NCBI RefSeq assembly: GCF_030519375.1
Contig: NZ_JAUMKB010000010.1
Coordinates: 124,001-188,000 of the forward strand
From: Mucilaginibacter tolerans
GTDB lineage: Bacteria; Bacteroidota; Bacteroidia; Sphingobacteriales; Sphingobacteriaceae
Reading direction: 5' to 3'
Length of the DNA: 64,000 nucleotides
In this document: piece after piece, positions 33,743 through 42,868 of the stretch
Layout: every line of letters begins with the position of its first letter
Numbering within the stretch: position 1 is the stretch's first letter
Notes under the pieces: generated by a model
Databases searched by the model: none
What the model was told of the DNA's origin: nothing
What the model saw: the letters and a program-made list of their open reading frames with translations, nothing else
Translations under genes and position numbers: made by a program

Positions 33743-33757
33743 ATGCAATAGGAGGGG
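33706..33757 (+). repeat. Direct repeat, left copy (3' end of small cargo gene)
   Basis: The stretch around GATGAATGCCAGGGCGGA and GAAATAGATTGAATGCAATA, up to GGAGGG, recurs at 45312-45360 with several substitutions and a small gap. The two copies bracket the genes from 33812 to 45204. Confidence 0.6.
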
Positions 33758-33776
33758 TGTAAGCCCCTTTTTTTAA
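33752..33776 (+). terminator. Short hairpin terminator
   Basis: GGGG and CCCC arms around TGTAAG are followed by a run of seven T residues (about 33768-33774), ending the DUF932 unit. Confidence 0.7.
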
Positions 33777-33811
33777 ATTATTTGGTACAACTATTATTTA
33801 TAAATTTGAAT

Positions 33812-34081
33812 ATGGAAAATATAATAATTCCTACACAGTCAGGGCAGATTTGTAAAACTCTCATTCCGCTTGAAAATGAGCGGGAAGGTGACGTTTATAT
33901 TTTAACAGGTGATCCTGATTTAATTACTGACGGAGTAACTATAGAAGCCGTAAGTCTGAATGATTTACAGCGAAACGTAAAAGACCCTTCAAAAGCTGAG
34001 CGAAAAAGAATTCCTATAAATAACCTTACAGTAATAGGCGAAGATTTAGAGGATTACGTTGCCTCGTGGAACAAGGCTTAA
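33812..34081 (+). CDS. Small hypothetical protein
   Basis: An 89-aa acidic protein starting MENIIIPTQSGQICKTLIPL and continuing with GDVYILTGDPDLITDGV. It is beta-rich at the start and basic in the middle (RNVKDPSKAERKR). The ATG at 33812 is preceded directly by TAAATTTG, so an upstream in-frame start is less likely. It is bounded by strong terminators on both sides (33752-33776 and 34089-34120) and is thus a single-gene unit. I do not recognise it. Confidence 0.6.
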   Translation: MENIIIPTQSGQICKTLIPLENEREGDVYILTGDPDLITDGVTIEAVSLNDLQRNVKDPSKAERKRIPINNLTVIGEDLEDYVASWNKA

Positions 34082-34088
34082 AACCTCC

Positions 34089-34120
34089 CCGAAAAATCCT
34101 GCGCACGCAGGATTTTTCGG
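34089..34120 (+). terminator. 14-bp hairpin terminator
   Basis: Arms 34089-34102 and 34107-34120 are perfect complements around a 4-nt loop. The A/T tracts make it usable in both directions. Confidence 0.85.
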
Positions 34121-34147
34121 TTTAAAATACTTTTCGCTTAAAACACA

Positions 34148-34168
34148 CTGCGCAAATAGGTTGCGCAG
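34148..34168 (+). promoter_or_regulatory. Palindromic operator upstream of 34189 gene
   Basis: CTGCGCAA (34148-34155) and TTGCGCAG (34161-34168) form a perfect inverted repeat with a 5-bp spacer, 20 nt before the ATG. A -7-like TATTTTG follows at 34178-34184, so a bound repressor would cover the promoter. Confidence 0.6.
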
Positions 34169-34188
34169 GAACTTCTTTATTTTGTCTT

Positions 34189-35013
34189 ATGGAATTAACT
34201 AATAAGGATCTTGAATTGCTTGTGAATGAGCAGAATAAAGTATTATATGACACTGTGTATGATATTATTCTCAAAGAATTTGAAAATGCCATATCCTTTA
34301 CTGATCTAACGGATATGACCGAGATTAAAAATAAAACTCTAGGTACCTGTGGTATTTATTTAAGCTCAATCGTCGAACTTTTGCACGGCGTCCGTTATCT
34401 TATAGCGCAAGGATTTGTTGAAAGCGGCGGTATTTTAGCGGCTTCTGCGTGGGAACGTGCTTTGACTTTCCGGAAAATATTACTAGAACCGGAAAAGAAT
34501 GCGCAGATTCATACTGAGCATGAAAAGGCTAAAAAAACACCATGGACGGTTTGGGACATGGTTAACGAGGTGATCAAAAATGAAAGGGCTAGAACAGGAA
34601 CTGCTATCAGGGCACATGAGGCCAGGATATTCTATCTCCAATATACATTTCTATGCAGTATAAAGCATGGCAATCCTTACACTGTTTCTTATTTAAACAG
34701 GCCGGATCGTAGTACAAACGAAAAACTCTTTCAGCTTAAATCTAACGATAGTGATGTTGATAGGGATTTAAAAATATATATTAAAATGCTTGCAGCCGAT
34801 AATGCCCTGGATGCGTTAATCGATTACAGTCGGGAATTCCGTACAAGAGTGAATTGGTTGTTGGATTTACGGCAACAGGTAGATCAGTTGACCATGCGGG
34901 TACCAATCCTGGTTCCGCAAATTTTTATAACCGACCCATCCGAAATGGGAGAAGATTTCTGGCAATATTTACTCCAATTAGAAGAACAGCGCCGGCGTGA
35001 ATCCAATAGCTGA
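34189..35013 (+). CDS. Hypothetical protein in nuclease island
   Basis: A 274-aa soluble, mainly helical protein. The segment GGILAASAWERALTFRKILLE (about 84-104 in outline) and FLCSIKHGNPYTVSYLNRP resemble the DUF5677-like helical proteins that occur in accessory regions. No catalytic motif is evident. It is under a palindromic operator and convergent with the HNH gene (only 1 nt between the stop codons). Possible roles in host defence or abortive responses are guesses from position only. Confidence 0.6.
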   Translation: MELTNKDLELLVNEQNKVLYDTVYDIILKEFENAISFTDLTDMTEIKNKTLGTCGIYLSSIVELLHGVRYLIAQGFVESGGILAASAWERALTFRKILLEPEKNAQIHTEHEKAKKTPWTVWDMVNEVIKNERARTGTAIRAHEARIFYLQYTFLCSIKHGNPYTVSYLNRPDRSTNEKLFQLKSNDSDVDRDLKIYIKMLAADNALDALIDYSREFRTRVNWLLDLRQQVDQLTMRVPILVPQIFITDPSEMGEDFWQYLLQLEEQRRRESNS

Positions 35014-35014
35014 T

Positions 35015-36076
35015 TTATTTGGTTTCCCAATAGTACGTTTGCCATCGTTCTTTTAATTTTTCGTTGTCAGGTTGTTTACTGTCGGCACGCGTTAGTAAAT
35101 GCCTTCCCGCTAGCTCTTGGTAAACTGTTCCGGCAAGGCATGGATGAATGACAACTTTTAAAGTGAATGGTTCAATCAGGACTAACCCGTCGTCAAACAA
35201 ATCATGTATATCGGAACGGAGTAACAATGCGTTAGTTGAATGATTGTTTCCTTTTTTAAAATGCGGCTCTATGTGGGCAGCTTGTAATACATTCTCCGGC
35301 CCGGTCATACTTATACAACATTGATTTGAATACACGCTTAACAGTTTACGACGTAACGCCGCTTGACCTTTACGAATTTTACGTGCATATGGCTGGTATG
35401 CTGGATCGTCGTTTTGTGCTTCTGCTATTTCTTTAATAACGGCAAGCTTTTCTTCATTCCCCTGTCTTTTAACAATAATCCTTTCAAAATTTGCATCCCA
35501 AGACAAATTCGGGTGCAAATGCACAATAGACGATTCCTTAGCCACCACGTTTATCATGGCGCGCCTCCCTAATATTCCACCTGCTGCATTGAGTGAAATG
35601 AACGACCGTAGAACATCCGATTGTGAAAGTTTTTCAATAGTCGACGCCCTGTGTCGGAAAATGAGTATTTTTTTGTCTTCAAATCCTTCAACTCGATAAG
35701 CTTGGTTGTTGACCGGTGAATTCCAGGTAGACTGGTCATTGTAGGCTTTTTTTGCAGCGTCCCTAATAGTTCGCCATGCTGATTCTGGTTCAATAAAAGT
35801 TTCCTGGTTTGGCGTTGGTTGCCGCCAGAATGAAGGAGACGAATTGACGATTTGCCCTCTGTTTTTCAAACCTTGTAAACAGTTCCTGAGATTACGCTTC
35901 CAAGCTGGTTCACCGGTTTCTTCATTGCGTAATATTGTGGACGCCAGGTCATGTCGGTCAAATTGCAAGTTTGCGTCAGCAAGTTCATAAAATCTGTCTA
36001 TGAGGACTGGTTCACAATTGGAGTCGTTAATCGCGTCAAAAATAATTTTTTTGAATACAGAATTTGCAGTTGGCAT
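35015..36076 (-). CDS. HNH endonuclease (restriction-like)
   Basis: A 353-aa protein whose C-terminal part is an HNH_2-type nuclease: LLSVYSNQCCISM, then QAAHIEPHF (catalytic histidine), NALLLRSDIHDLFDDGLV (asparagine and second histidine). The N-terminal 150 residues look like a DNA-recognition or winged-helix region, followed by a beta-rich middle. Such proteins are frequently stand-alone or methylation-dependent restriction enzymes. It is divergent from the GHKL operon, with 304 bp between the starts, and could be part of the same defence system or a separate one. Confidence 0.82.
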   Translation of the reverse strand: MPTANSVFKKIIFDAINDSNCEPVLIDRFYELADANLQFDRHDLASTILRNEETGEPAWKRNLRNCLQGLKNRGQIVNSSPSFWRQPTPNQETFIEPESAWRTIRDAAKKAYNDQSTWNSPVNNQAYRVEGFEDKKILIFRHRASTIEKLSQSDVLRSFISLNAAGGILGRRAMINVVAKESSIVHLHPNLSWDANFERIIVKRQGNEEKLAVIKEIAEAQNDDPAYQPYARKIRKGQAALRRKLLSVYSNQCCISMTGPENVLQAAHIEPHFKKGNNHSTNALLLRSDIHDLFDDGLVLIEPFTLKVVIHPCLAGTVYQELAGRHLLTRADSKQPDNEKLKERWQTYYWETK

Positions 36077-36380
36077 TGTTCGAGATATTTACCGAAAATA
36101 ATGTATTTATCTTATTATTGGACCGAAGCAGCTGACTTACTGGTCAATTCCCTTACCAAATAAGCTTTTAGATCATACCCGGAAAACCCGGCGGTGAGCA
36201 CCGTTTACCATATGTTGACGGCAATTTACCTCATTAGTAATAGCGAAATTATTTGATAATTTTGTATAGGTAAAACCTTGGTTTCCCGTTCGGCTGTAAT
36301 TAGGAAGTATTAGCAACCCAATAGATATATATTTATAAAACCTGAAATAAAATTATAGATTTGACAAACCCTTATCGCAA
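36077..36380 (+). promoter_or_regulatory. Divergent promoter region of HNH and GHKL genes
   Basis: The 304-bp region holds no gene. For the GHKL operon the best promoter is TTTA (36332-36335) and TAGATTTG (36356-36363) with a 20-bp spacer, giving a short leader before the ATG at 36381. A second -7-like TAATTTTG is at 36257-36264. Confidence 0.5.
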
Positions 36381-39029
36381 ATGAAATTCAGTTATAATGC
36401 ACGCATAATTAAACATCTAGGTTATGAACTGATAACCTCGGATGAAGTTGCAATAACTGAATTAATCAAAAATTCCTACGACGCCAAAGCAACTGTTGTA
36501 AACATTCAGTTTTTATCCTCGATTAGTCTGTTAATCAACACAAAGGGACTGCAACCCATCCCTCAAAAAATATTCGACTTATTAAATAATATTAAACCCT
36601 TTGGAATTATTGTCCTCGAAGACAATGGTAAAGGCATGGACTATAATACTCTCACTGAAGGTTTTTTTGAAGTCGGTAGTACATTAAAAGTTGACGAAAA
36701 AGTAAAAGCGGGGGAAAGTGACCCTATAATCTTAGGTGATAAAGGGATCGGCAGATTGGCGGCTCAAAGGATAAGTCCAGTCCTGTTGGTTGAAACAAAG
36801 ATAGAGGGTTCTAACGAGATTAATATCGTACAAGTTGAGTGGGATGATTTTTTTAAATCAAAGGAAGCTGAGGCCCCGGAATTTAAGATTGAGAGCCCGC
36901 TGAAAAATTCTTATACCAGGTTGTGGTTACTCGGTAGCGCTAAAAGACCGCTGATATTCAACAAATTTTTTGAAGAAAAAGAGACGTATGATTTCGATAT
37001 TTTTAATAATCCGGTTAAAAGTTTAGGTAAGAAATTATTTGTTAACGACGAATTGCACGCTGCACTTGGGTTCCTTTATTCTCCTTTTGAAAGCAATAAA
37101 AGTGTTCTGACTCTTAACCTCTCGTACAACAACCGCCCAATAATATTCGAATTCAATCAAGGTGCAATAAATATAGCCGAATCTATTCATTTGATGGACT
37201 CCCGAATCCTCTATGATGAGGAAGGCAATCCAGACGACCTTGAGATCACCTTGACAATGCAAATAAAACCTTGGTTCTTAGAACGGATACATTTCGCAGA
37301 GTTAGGGAAGGTGTTGTATCAGGACTGGAAGCAGCCGCACGAATTCTACGCTACCCTCCTGGAAAAATACAAGGATTACTATGACAAAAGTCTTAAGGAA
37401 ATTTTTACTCTGTCAAGCGTTTTTAATAAATGGAACAAAAAATACAATAGCAATTTAACGGACGAATTTATCCCGGCCCTATTAAAATTATCTCCAATTG
37501 AAGGCAGGATATATTCGTTTAAACGGGATAAATCACTTATCTCCATGGCAATAGCTTCCGCAATTGACAATCATTTCATTGATAAAAACTCCGATGGTAT
37601 AAAAACAGATTTCAGCTCGTATCTTTCAACAAATAATGGTATCAAGCTTTACAGGAATTCTTTCCGCATCGGTACGATAGGCAACAAGGACAACGACTGG
37701 TTAAAGCTTCAACAAAAACGGACCACTGGCCAGCAATTTTATCGTTTTGAACTTGGCAACGTGATAGGTTTTATCAAGATAAACGATAAAAAGCAAGAAT
37801 ATATTTATGAGACAAGTTCCCGTGAGGATTTAAATGATAACGTCTACGTGCACTCATTACAGATTGCATTAAGCGAAATTATAGAGATTTTTTCACCTGG
37901 CTTCATAAAAAGGGCAGTTGAGATAACCAAATTCATTCTCGAAAATGAAGACCTTATTCCTGAAAATAACACCGAAGAGATAGAAGACGAAGTAAATAAA
38001 TCAAGACTTATTGTAGAGGCTGCCAAACGTAATATGCAAGCCATAAATGCCGCTATCACATCGATTAAAGGAAATATTGATTTGGATAACGAGACGAAAA
38101 TAAATGCGGTCAGGAAAGTATTTTTAGAACTAGAGCCAATAGCGCTGGATTTTGAACAAAATATTGCCGATACAAACCGCTCCTTCCTAAGTGCAAATAC
38201 CTTATTGGAAGTTGCCAAACAACAGCAAATAAGAATTAAAACGGAGGCATACAATAACTATAAATTGATGGCTAATGGTTTGGTAACCGAAGTTATCACG
38301 CATGAGTTACATTCACTTTTGACTTATTCGGAAGACGAGGAGGAAAAATACGACACCCATTTAAAGGCATTGCAGCAGTACTTACTTGATAATAGGCTGT
38401 ATGATCTTAACAACGACCATCTTATCCCCGTTCAAAAAAAATTCAAACATCTGTATTCGAGAATGGGGGACCTGGATAAATTTTATTCTTTTCTCGAACG
38501 TACATTTATTTATAAGGGTAATAGTGAAGACTTTGTGCCTGTGAACCTTGCAGATGAATTGAAAGCGATTTTTGAAAGGTTCAAATTCCGTTTAGTGAAA
38601 CACAAAATAGACGTTGACATTTCTTCGGTAACCAACTTATGGGAAGTGCCGAAGGGATCGTTAATGCACGTGTTCTATAACCTGATTGACAATTCCATTT
38701 ATTGGATAGATCGCCGGCAAAATCTCGCAAAAACCAATTCAACCTACGCAAGAGCTGAAAAGGATGAAATAGTTATCAGAACTGTGAATGCAAACACTGT
38801 GCAGTATTTTGATACAGGGACGGGCGTTTTTGAAAAATATCAGCATACTTTATTTAATGAAATGGAATCGGGAAAAGAAAACGGCCGGGGGATGGGGCTT
38901 TACATAGTACGGCAATTCTTGAAATCATTTGGTGGAGAAATTGAATTACTCGATGCGCTAAATGATCATGGTAACCGTTACATTTTTGAAATTCGCATGA
39001 AAAATAGTTTGGAGGAAGACGATGAGTAG
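36381..39029 (+). CDS. Double-GHKL ATPase with histidine-kinase features
   Basis: An 882-aa protein with two ATPase domains. The first (1-330) is of the MutL/MORC/Hsp90 type: AITELIKNSYDA (E27, N31, D34), VLEDNGKGMD (D81, G83, G85) and GDKGIGRLAAQR (119-130). A long coiled segment (about 530-640) follows. Then EVITHELHSLL resembles a kinase H box (H641). The second ATPase is kinase-like: FYNLIDNSIYW (about 762-772) and GRGMGLYIVRQFL (about 834-846). MORC/MutL-like ATPases are known partners of predicted restriction-modification systems. It heads an overlapping operon (8-nt overlap with the next gene). The unusual point is that the C-terminal half looks like a signalling kinase. Confidence 0.8.
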   Translation: MKFSYNARIIKHLGYELITSDEVAITELIKNSYDAKATVVNIQFLSSISLLINTKGLQPIPQKIFDLLNNIKPFGIIVLEDNGKGMDYNTLTEGFFEVGSTLKVDEKVKAGESDPIILGDKGIGRLAAQRISPVLLVETKIEGSNEINIVQVEWDDFFKSKEAEAPEFKIESPLKNSYTRLWLLGSAKRPLIFNKFFEEKETYDFDIFNNPVKSLGKKLFVNDELHAALGFLYSPFESNKSVLTLNLSYNNRPIIFEFNQGAINIAESIHLMDSRILYDEEGNPDDLEITLTMQIKPWFLERIHFAELGKVLYQDWKQPHEFYATLLEKYKDYYDKSLKEIFTLSSVFNKWNKKYNSNLTDEFIPALLKLSPIEGRIYSFKRDKSLISMAIASAIDNHFIDKNSDGIKTDFSSYLSTNNGIKLYRNSFRIGTIGNKDNDWLKLQQKRTTGQQFYRFELGNVIGFIKINDKKQEYIYETSSREDLNDNVYVHSLQIALSEIIEIFSPGFIKRAVEITKFILENEDLIPENNTEEIEDEVNKSRLIVEAAKRNMQAINAAITSIKGNIDLDNETKINAVRKVFLELEPIALDFEQNIADTNRSFLSANTLLEVAKQQQIRIKTEAYNNYKLMANGLVTEVITHELHSLLTYSEDEEEKYDTHLKALQQYLLDNRLYDLNNDHLIPVQKKFKHLYSRMGDLDKFYSFLERTFIYKGNSEDFVPVNLADELKAIFERFKFRLVKHKIDVDISSVTNLWEVPKGSLMHVFYNLIDNSIYWIDRRQNLAKTNSTYARAEKDEIVIRTVNANTVQYFDTGTGVFEKYQHTLFNEMESGKENGRGMGLYIVRQFLKSFGGEIELLDALNDHGNRYIFEIRMKNSLEEDDE

Positions 39030-41307
39030 ACTTCCCGTGCTGATGCGAGCGTTAAGAGCTTTTACTGTAGTCATTATTGAGAATGCATTGCAATATGAGA
39101 CCGATCCAGGGATAATTCTTGGCAAGTTTTCCCTTAAAAGATGCAACCGGGCAAAAATATGTTCAACGCTCTGCGATTTAGGACATAAAGATTGCGCTGA
39201 CTTGCTTCAAAAATTCTATGTGGCATTTGAGCAGTCCGCTAGAAAGCCGGAAATAGAAGCTAAGGGGGCGGAAAACTTCTTCAAGCATTATATCACAAAA
39301 GATTGTGGTATAACCGATTTAAACGAAGATGAGGTTATGAGTTGCCTAGGTAAGCTGATAGCGGCCGATGAGAGCGACGAGGTGAAATCGGCGCTTATGA
39401 AATATGGGCTCTTCAGCATCGAAGAAGCCGACTATAATGAGATTATTAGCGAAATCCACCAAGTAGAGGAAAGTGAAATTCTGTTTTACAAAGGAGATCC
39501 GCCAGCGCATGCTATTGAAACATTTTTTTTAGAACTAGATGAAGCTTCTCAGCGGACAGGAAGTGAATTTTGCTTGGCCATTGTAGATAAGAAATTGGGT
39601 ACAGGAGGAGCTGACGAGGAAGGCCGGAATTTTATTATCAACCAGGTAGTTCCTGAAAACGAAAAGCGTGATAAGAAAATTATATGTTGCCTTTATACAA
39701 GTTCACCTGTAGAACTCATACCAACAGAGTTTACTGACTATTTCATCCAAGAGGTAGGAAAAACCTCAGCTGAGAAGTTGGACGTTATAAGCAGAACCTT
39801 AGCCCGGTCTGCATACGCACAGGTTTTCAATATTTTGATGTTGCAATGTCAGCGAAGTGCTGCAAATGCACGTGAGATGGTATTAAAAAACCAAAAAAAT
39901 ATTAAATACGTTCTGCAACACTCTATTCGCGAAGGTATTCCTGGTTTTGAGGCTATAAAATATTGGTTTAATTTGGCCCAACAATATCAACTTGAACAAG
40001 TAGAACTTGTCTCATTACCCCTTATTGCAGGTATAATCAATTTTTTTGATAACCAGCATCTCGAAGACCACCCGCACATTGGGAAAATAGGACCGGAGCT
40101 AAAAGAACTTAATTCGTTCGAACTATTCGACAAAAACGTTAATCAAAAATTCCAGCCGGTAACTCCAGGGGATATTTTTCAAATTGGCACCGAACATTAT
40201 ATTTTAATGGGTCAGTTATGCGATATTTCTTTAAGGAGTACTAATACACGGAAAGCAAAATTAGGCGAGCTTTTAAAATTAAGTTTTATCGAAATACCAG
40301 GTGATGATGAAAAATATAGTATTACTGTCGATGATGGCAGAAAATCTATAACAATTCAAAATTTCCCAATGGAAGATGGAACATATACTAATATTGTTAT
40401 AGACGTTTCAACCGATACTACAGAATTTGCCGAGTTGGCTGCGTTGGATACTGTGATGTTCAACGAAAAAGGCGAAGCCAGGCTATCTATTGATAAAAGC
40501 AAACAAATTGATGCTCTCAAAATTATGCCTGAACATCTATCTCAATATTATTTGATTCTTCAAGACAAATATATTTTACTTAAGTCTGTAAAAGATGCAG
40601 CACAAACAGATTTGACGGCCCTGATTAATAGCGATGTCAGGTTTTCAACCCTCAATTTTGCTGCTGCGGGCGACACGGTTAATCTAGGTTTTAAACGCAT
40701 CGCTAGGCTTAAGGGTCGGTATTTTGATTCTGTTTACAACAATTTTTTGAACAATAAAGGGCGTATCGATTTAAACCTAATTGACAATTCTCCCGAATAC
40801 GCTTCGACTGTAAAACTTACCTGCTCGTTTTTGCCGGACCATAACCCATTGCAAGTTATTGAAAACGCAAATCTTTGGTTTTCAAAGGGAAACTATTACT
40901 TCAAAACGGACGAATTAATTTCGTTATTGCCAGAAGGCTTTAGGCCATTGTTAAATCTGTATGGTACTGAAACTATCTCCACTGGTTCCCATATGTATGA
41001 TTTAACCAAAAATGAGGATGGATCTTACAATTTGGACCTAAAATATTATATCCATAAAAATTTATATCAGGGTAAGTCCGTTTATAGTTACAAGACCCTT
41101 TTTAATGAAAACAAACCAGTAAACGACCCGCTATTCCGGGTCGACGGCGAGGATATCGATCAAAATTTTTTGAACGAGGCTGGCCATCCAGCAAACCCGT
41201 TATCGCTCGAGCAGCTAAAAAAAGGGGTGACGGTGAACGAAAAAAAAGTGCACCTGCAATTGGTGAACGGAATTTTAATTAGAAAAGACCTTGAAGAACA
41301 AGATTGA
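39022..41307 (+). CDS. Partner protein with receiver-like segment, unknown family
   Basis: A 761-aa soluble protein. Residues about 150-300 resemble a receiver domain: acidic residues after FFLELDEA, a strand FCLAIVDKKLG with D189 at the phosphoacceptor place, and ICCLYTSSP as the T/S strand. The rest is predicted mixed alpha/beta without known motifs. The basic N-terminus (MRALRAFTVVIIENALQYET) looks like a helical docking region. Its gene overlaps the kinase-like GHKL gene by 8 nt and the methyltransferase by 17 nt, so the three are made together. It could be a sensor or effector that receives a signal from the ATPase (inference). Family not recognised. Confidence 0.65.
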   Translation: MSRLPVLMRALRAFTVVIIENALQYETDPGIILGKFSLKRCNRAKICSTLCDLGHKDCADLLQKFYVAFEQSARKPEIEAKGAENFFKHYITKDCGITDLNEDEVMSCLGKLIAADESDEVKSALMKYGLFSIEEADYNEIISEIHQVEESEILFYKGDPPAHAIETFFLELDEASQRTGSEFCLAIVDKKLGTGGADEEGRNFIINQVVPENEKRDKKIICCLYTSSPVELIPTEFTDYFIQEVGKTSAEKLDVISRTLARSAYAQVFNILMLQCQRSAANAREMVLKNQKNIKYVLQHSIREGIPGFEAIKYWFNLAQQYQLEQVELVSLPLIAGIINFFDNQHLEDHPHIGKIGPELKELNSFELFDKNVNQKFQPVTPGDIFQIGTEHYILMGQLCDISLRSTNTRKAKLGELLKLSFIEIPGDDEKYSITVDDGRKSITIQNFPMEDGTYTNIVIDVSTDTTEFAELAALDTVMFNEKGEARLSIDKSKQIDALKIMPEHLSQYYLILQDKYILLKSVKDAAQTDLTALINSDVRFSTLNFAAAGDTVNLGFKRIARLKGRYFDSVYNNFLNNKGRIDLNLIDNSPEYASTVKLTCSFLPDHNPLQVIENANLWFSKGNYYFKTDELISLLPEGFRPLLNLYGTETISTGSHMYDLTKNEDGSYNLDLKYYIHKNLYQGKSVYSYKTLFNENKPVNDPLFRVDGEDIDQNFLNEAGHPANPLSLEQLKKGVTVNEKKVHLQLVNGILIRKDLEEQD

Positions 41308-42445
41308 TATCATTTCTCTTTTTTCCGGCGGCGGATTCCTCGATCTGGGTTTTATGAACCAAGGATTTCAGGTAAATGCAGCAGTGGAATTTCATGAGGC
41401 ATTTGTTAATGCATACAACCATGGCGTAAAGGCCTATGTAAAAAAATCACAAAAGGAAGTTTACAAAAATGGAATAATTAACCATGCTGATATCGCTAGT
41501 CCTTTAGATGCAACGGATTCGGCGGTACAAAATAAGCTTATTGCGGATTTCCGGGGGGTTGCGGGCATTATTGGAGGTCCGCCATGTCAGGATTTCAGTG
41601 TTGGCGGAAAGAATCTTGGTACGGAAGGCAAACGCGGCAAATTGATTTTCACCTATAGGGATATTGTGAAACAAATTAATCCGTTATTTATATTTTTTGA
41701 AAATGTCGCCGGCCTTTACCGAACGAAAACCCATCAAAACGAATTTTTCAATCTGAAAAATGAATTGGAAAAGGACTATACGCTCTGGTACGAAATAATT
41801 AACGCGCTGGATTACGGTATACCACAAGATCGGCCAAGGCTTGCACTCGTTGGTTTCAGGAAAGATGTTGTTCAAAAAATGATTGACGGAGGTTACAAAT
41901 TCATAACAGAACCATTTGAAGGGCATCAAAATGAACTTGTTTTTAAATGGCCAACTAAGACTTTTGTAAATGCGAAAAGTATTAATTGGCCTAAGTTATG
42001 GGAATTTGGTTCTGGTGTAGACGAGGATGAAATAAAGTCAATTCCAGCACGTTATGCCCCATTATTTATTAATACCGCATTTAATGGGCTGGATTCCTCT
42101 ATTCCAAATCAAAACGAACATTTCAATCCGTACTCAGACAAATTTTTACGAATTAGCGAGGGTGATACTACAAAAAAGTCGTTTAAACGTTTACATAGGT
42201 ACCGTTATAGTCCGACGGTAGCATATGGCAACAATGAAGTACATTTACATCCCACCGAAGCCAGGCGTCTTTCGGTAAGGGAAGCCTTGCGCATTCAAAG
42301 CGTTCCAGATCAATATATTCTTCCTCCCGAAATTAGTTTGACCGATAAGTTCAAGTTAATCAGTAATGGAGTGCCTACTAAAAAAGCCGAATTGATTGCC
42401 AAAGAAATTCGACGGACAATAGAAAATTACATGGCTTTATTATAA
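41291..42445 (+). CDS. DNA (cytosine-5-)-methyltransferase
   Basis: A 384-aa m5C methyltransferase. Motif I is SLFSGGGFLDLGF (9-21) for S-adenosylmethionine, motif IV is GGPPCQDFS with catalytic C99, motif VI is FFENV, motif VIII is QDRPRLALVGF, and motif X has RRLSVREALRIQSVP. The target-recognition region between about 230 and 310 is short. The only start before motif I is TTG 41291, inside the preceding gene; the next ATG would remove motif I. It is followed directly by vsr, as usual for m5C systems because deamination of m5C gives T:G mismatches. It probably protects host DNA from the nuclease encoded two genes on. Confidence 0.95.
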   Translation: MKNKIDIISLFSGGGFLDLGFMNQGFQVNAAVEFHEAFVNAYNHGVKAYVKKSQKEVYKNGIINHADIASPLDATDSAVQNKLIADFRGVAGIIGGPPCQDFSVGGKNLGTEGKRGKLIFTYRDIVKQINPLFIFFENVAGLYRTKTHQNEFFNLKNELEKDYTLWYEIINALDYGIPQDRPRLALVGFRKDVVQKMIDGGYKFITEPFEGHQNELVFKWPTKTFVNAKSINWPKLWEFGSGVDEDEIKSIPARYAPLFINTAFNGLDSSIPNQNEHFNPYSDKFLRISEGDTTKKSFKRLHRYRYSPTVAYGNNEVHLHPTEARRLSVREALRIQSVPDQYILPPEISLTDKFKLISNGVPTKKAELIAKEIRRTIENYMALL

Positions 42446-42867
42446 TGGACATATGGAGCCCACAAAAACGCAGTATTGTCATGTCGAAGATTCGTTCGAA
42501 GGACACAAAGCCAGAGTTGTTCTTACGATCCTGGTTGCATTCAAATGGATTAAGGTTCAGACTTCACCGGAAAGATTTGCCCGGAAAGCCCGATATTGTA
42601 TTACCCAAGTATAAAACAGCCCTTTTTGTTCATGGGTGCTTTTGGCATTATCATGCCGATTGCAATGAAGGCCGTATACCTAGTTCCAACACAAACTTCT
42701 GGAAAGAAAAACTATCTAAGAATATCGAGAGGGATGCGGCCAACCAGCAACGGTTGGCTGGTGCCGGTTGGCGAGTGCTTGTTGTTTGGGAATGTCAGCT
42801 TCAGGGAAAGCAAAGATCACAAGTTTTTTTGGCTGCGCTCTTGCATAAAATTACCAAAACCAAATAG
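42445..42867 (+). CDS. vsr: Vsr very-short-patch repair endonuclease
   Basis: A 140-aa Vsr protein: MDIWSPQKRSIVMSKIRSKD at the start, FRLHRKDLPGKPDIVLPKYK with the catalytic aspartate, and FVHGCFWHYHADC with zinc-binding residues. NTNFWKEKLSKNIERD and WRVLVVWECQL complete the family pattern. Vsr nicks 5' of T in T:G mismatches created by deamination of 5-methylcytosine. Its ATG shares one base with the methyltransferase stop codon, so the two are translationally coupled. Confidence 0.97.
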   Translation: MDIWSPQKRSIVMSKIRSKDTKPELFLRSWLHSNGLRFRLHRKDLPGKPDIVLPKYKTALFVHGCFWHYHADCNEGRIPSSNTNFWKEKLSKNIERDAANQQRLAGAGWRVLVVWECQLQGKQRSQVFLAALLHKITKTK

Positions 42868-42868
42868 G

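Noticed and set aside
42596..42868. N-terminal extension of the PD-(D/E)XK-like gene
   Set aside because: It lies entirely inside vsr in another frame; the ATG at 42869 directly after the vsr stop fits the operon.
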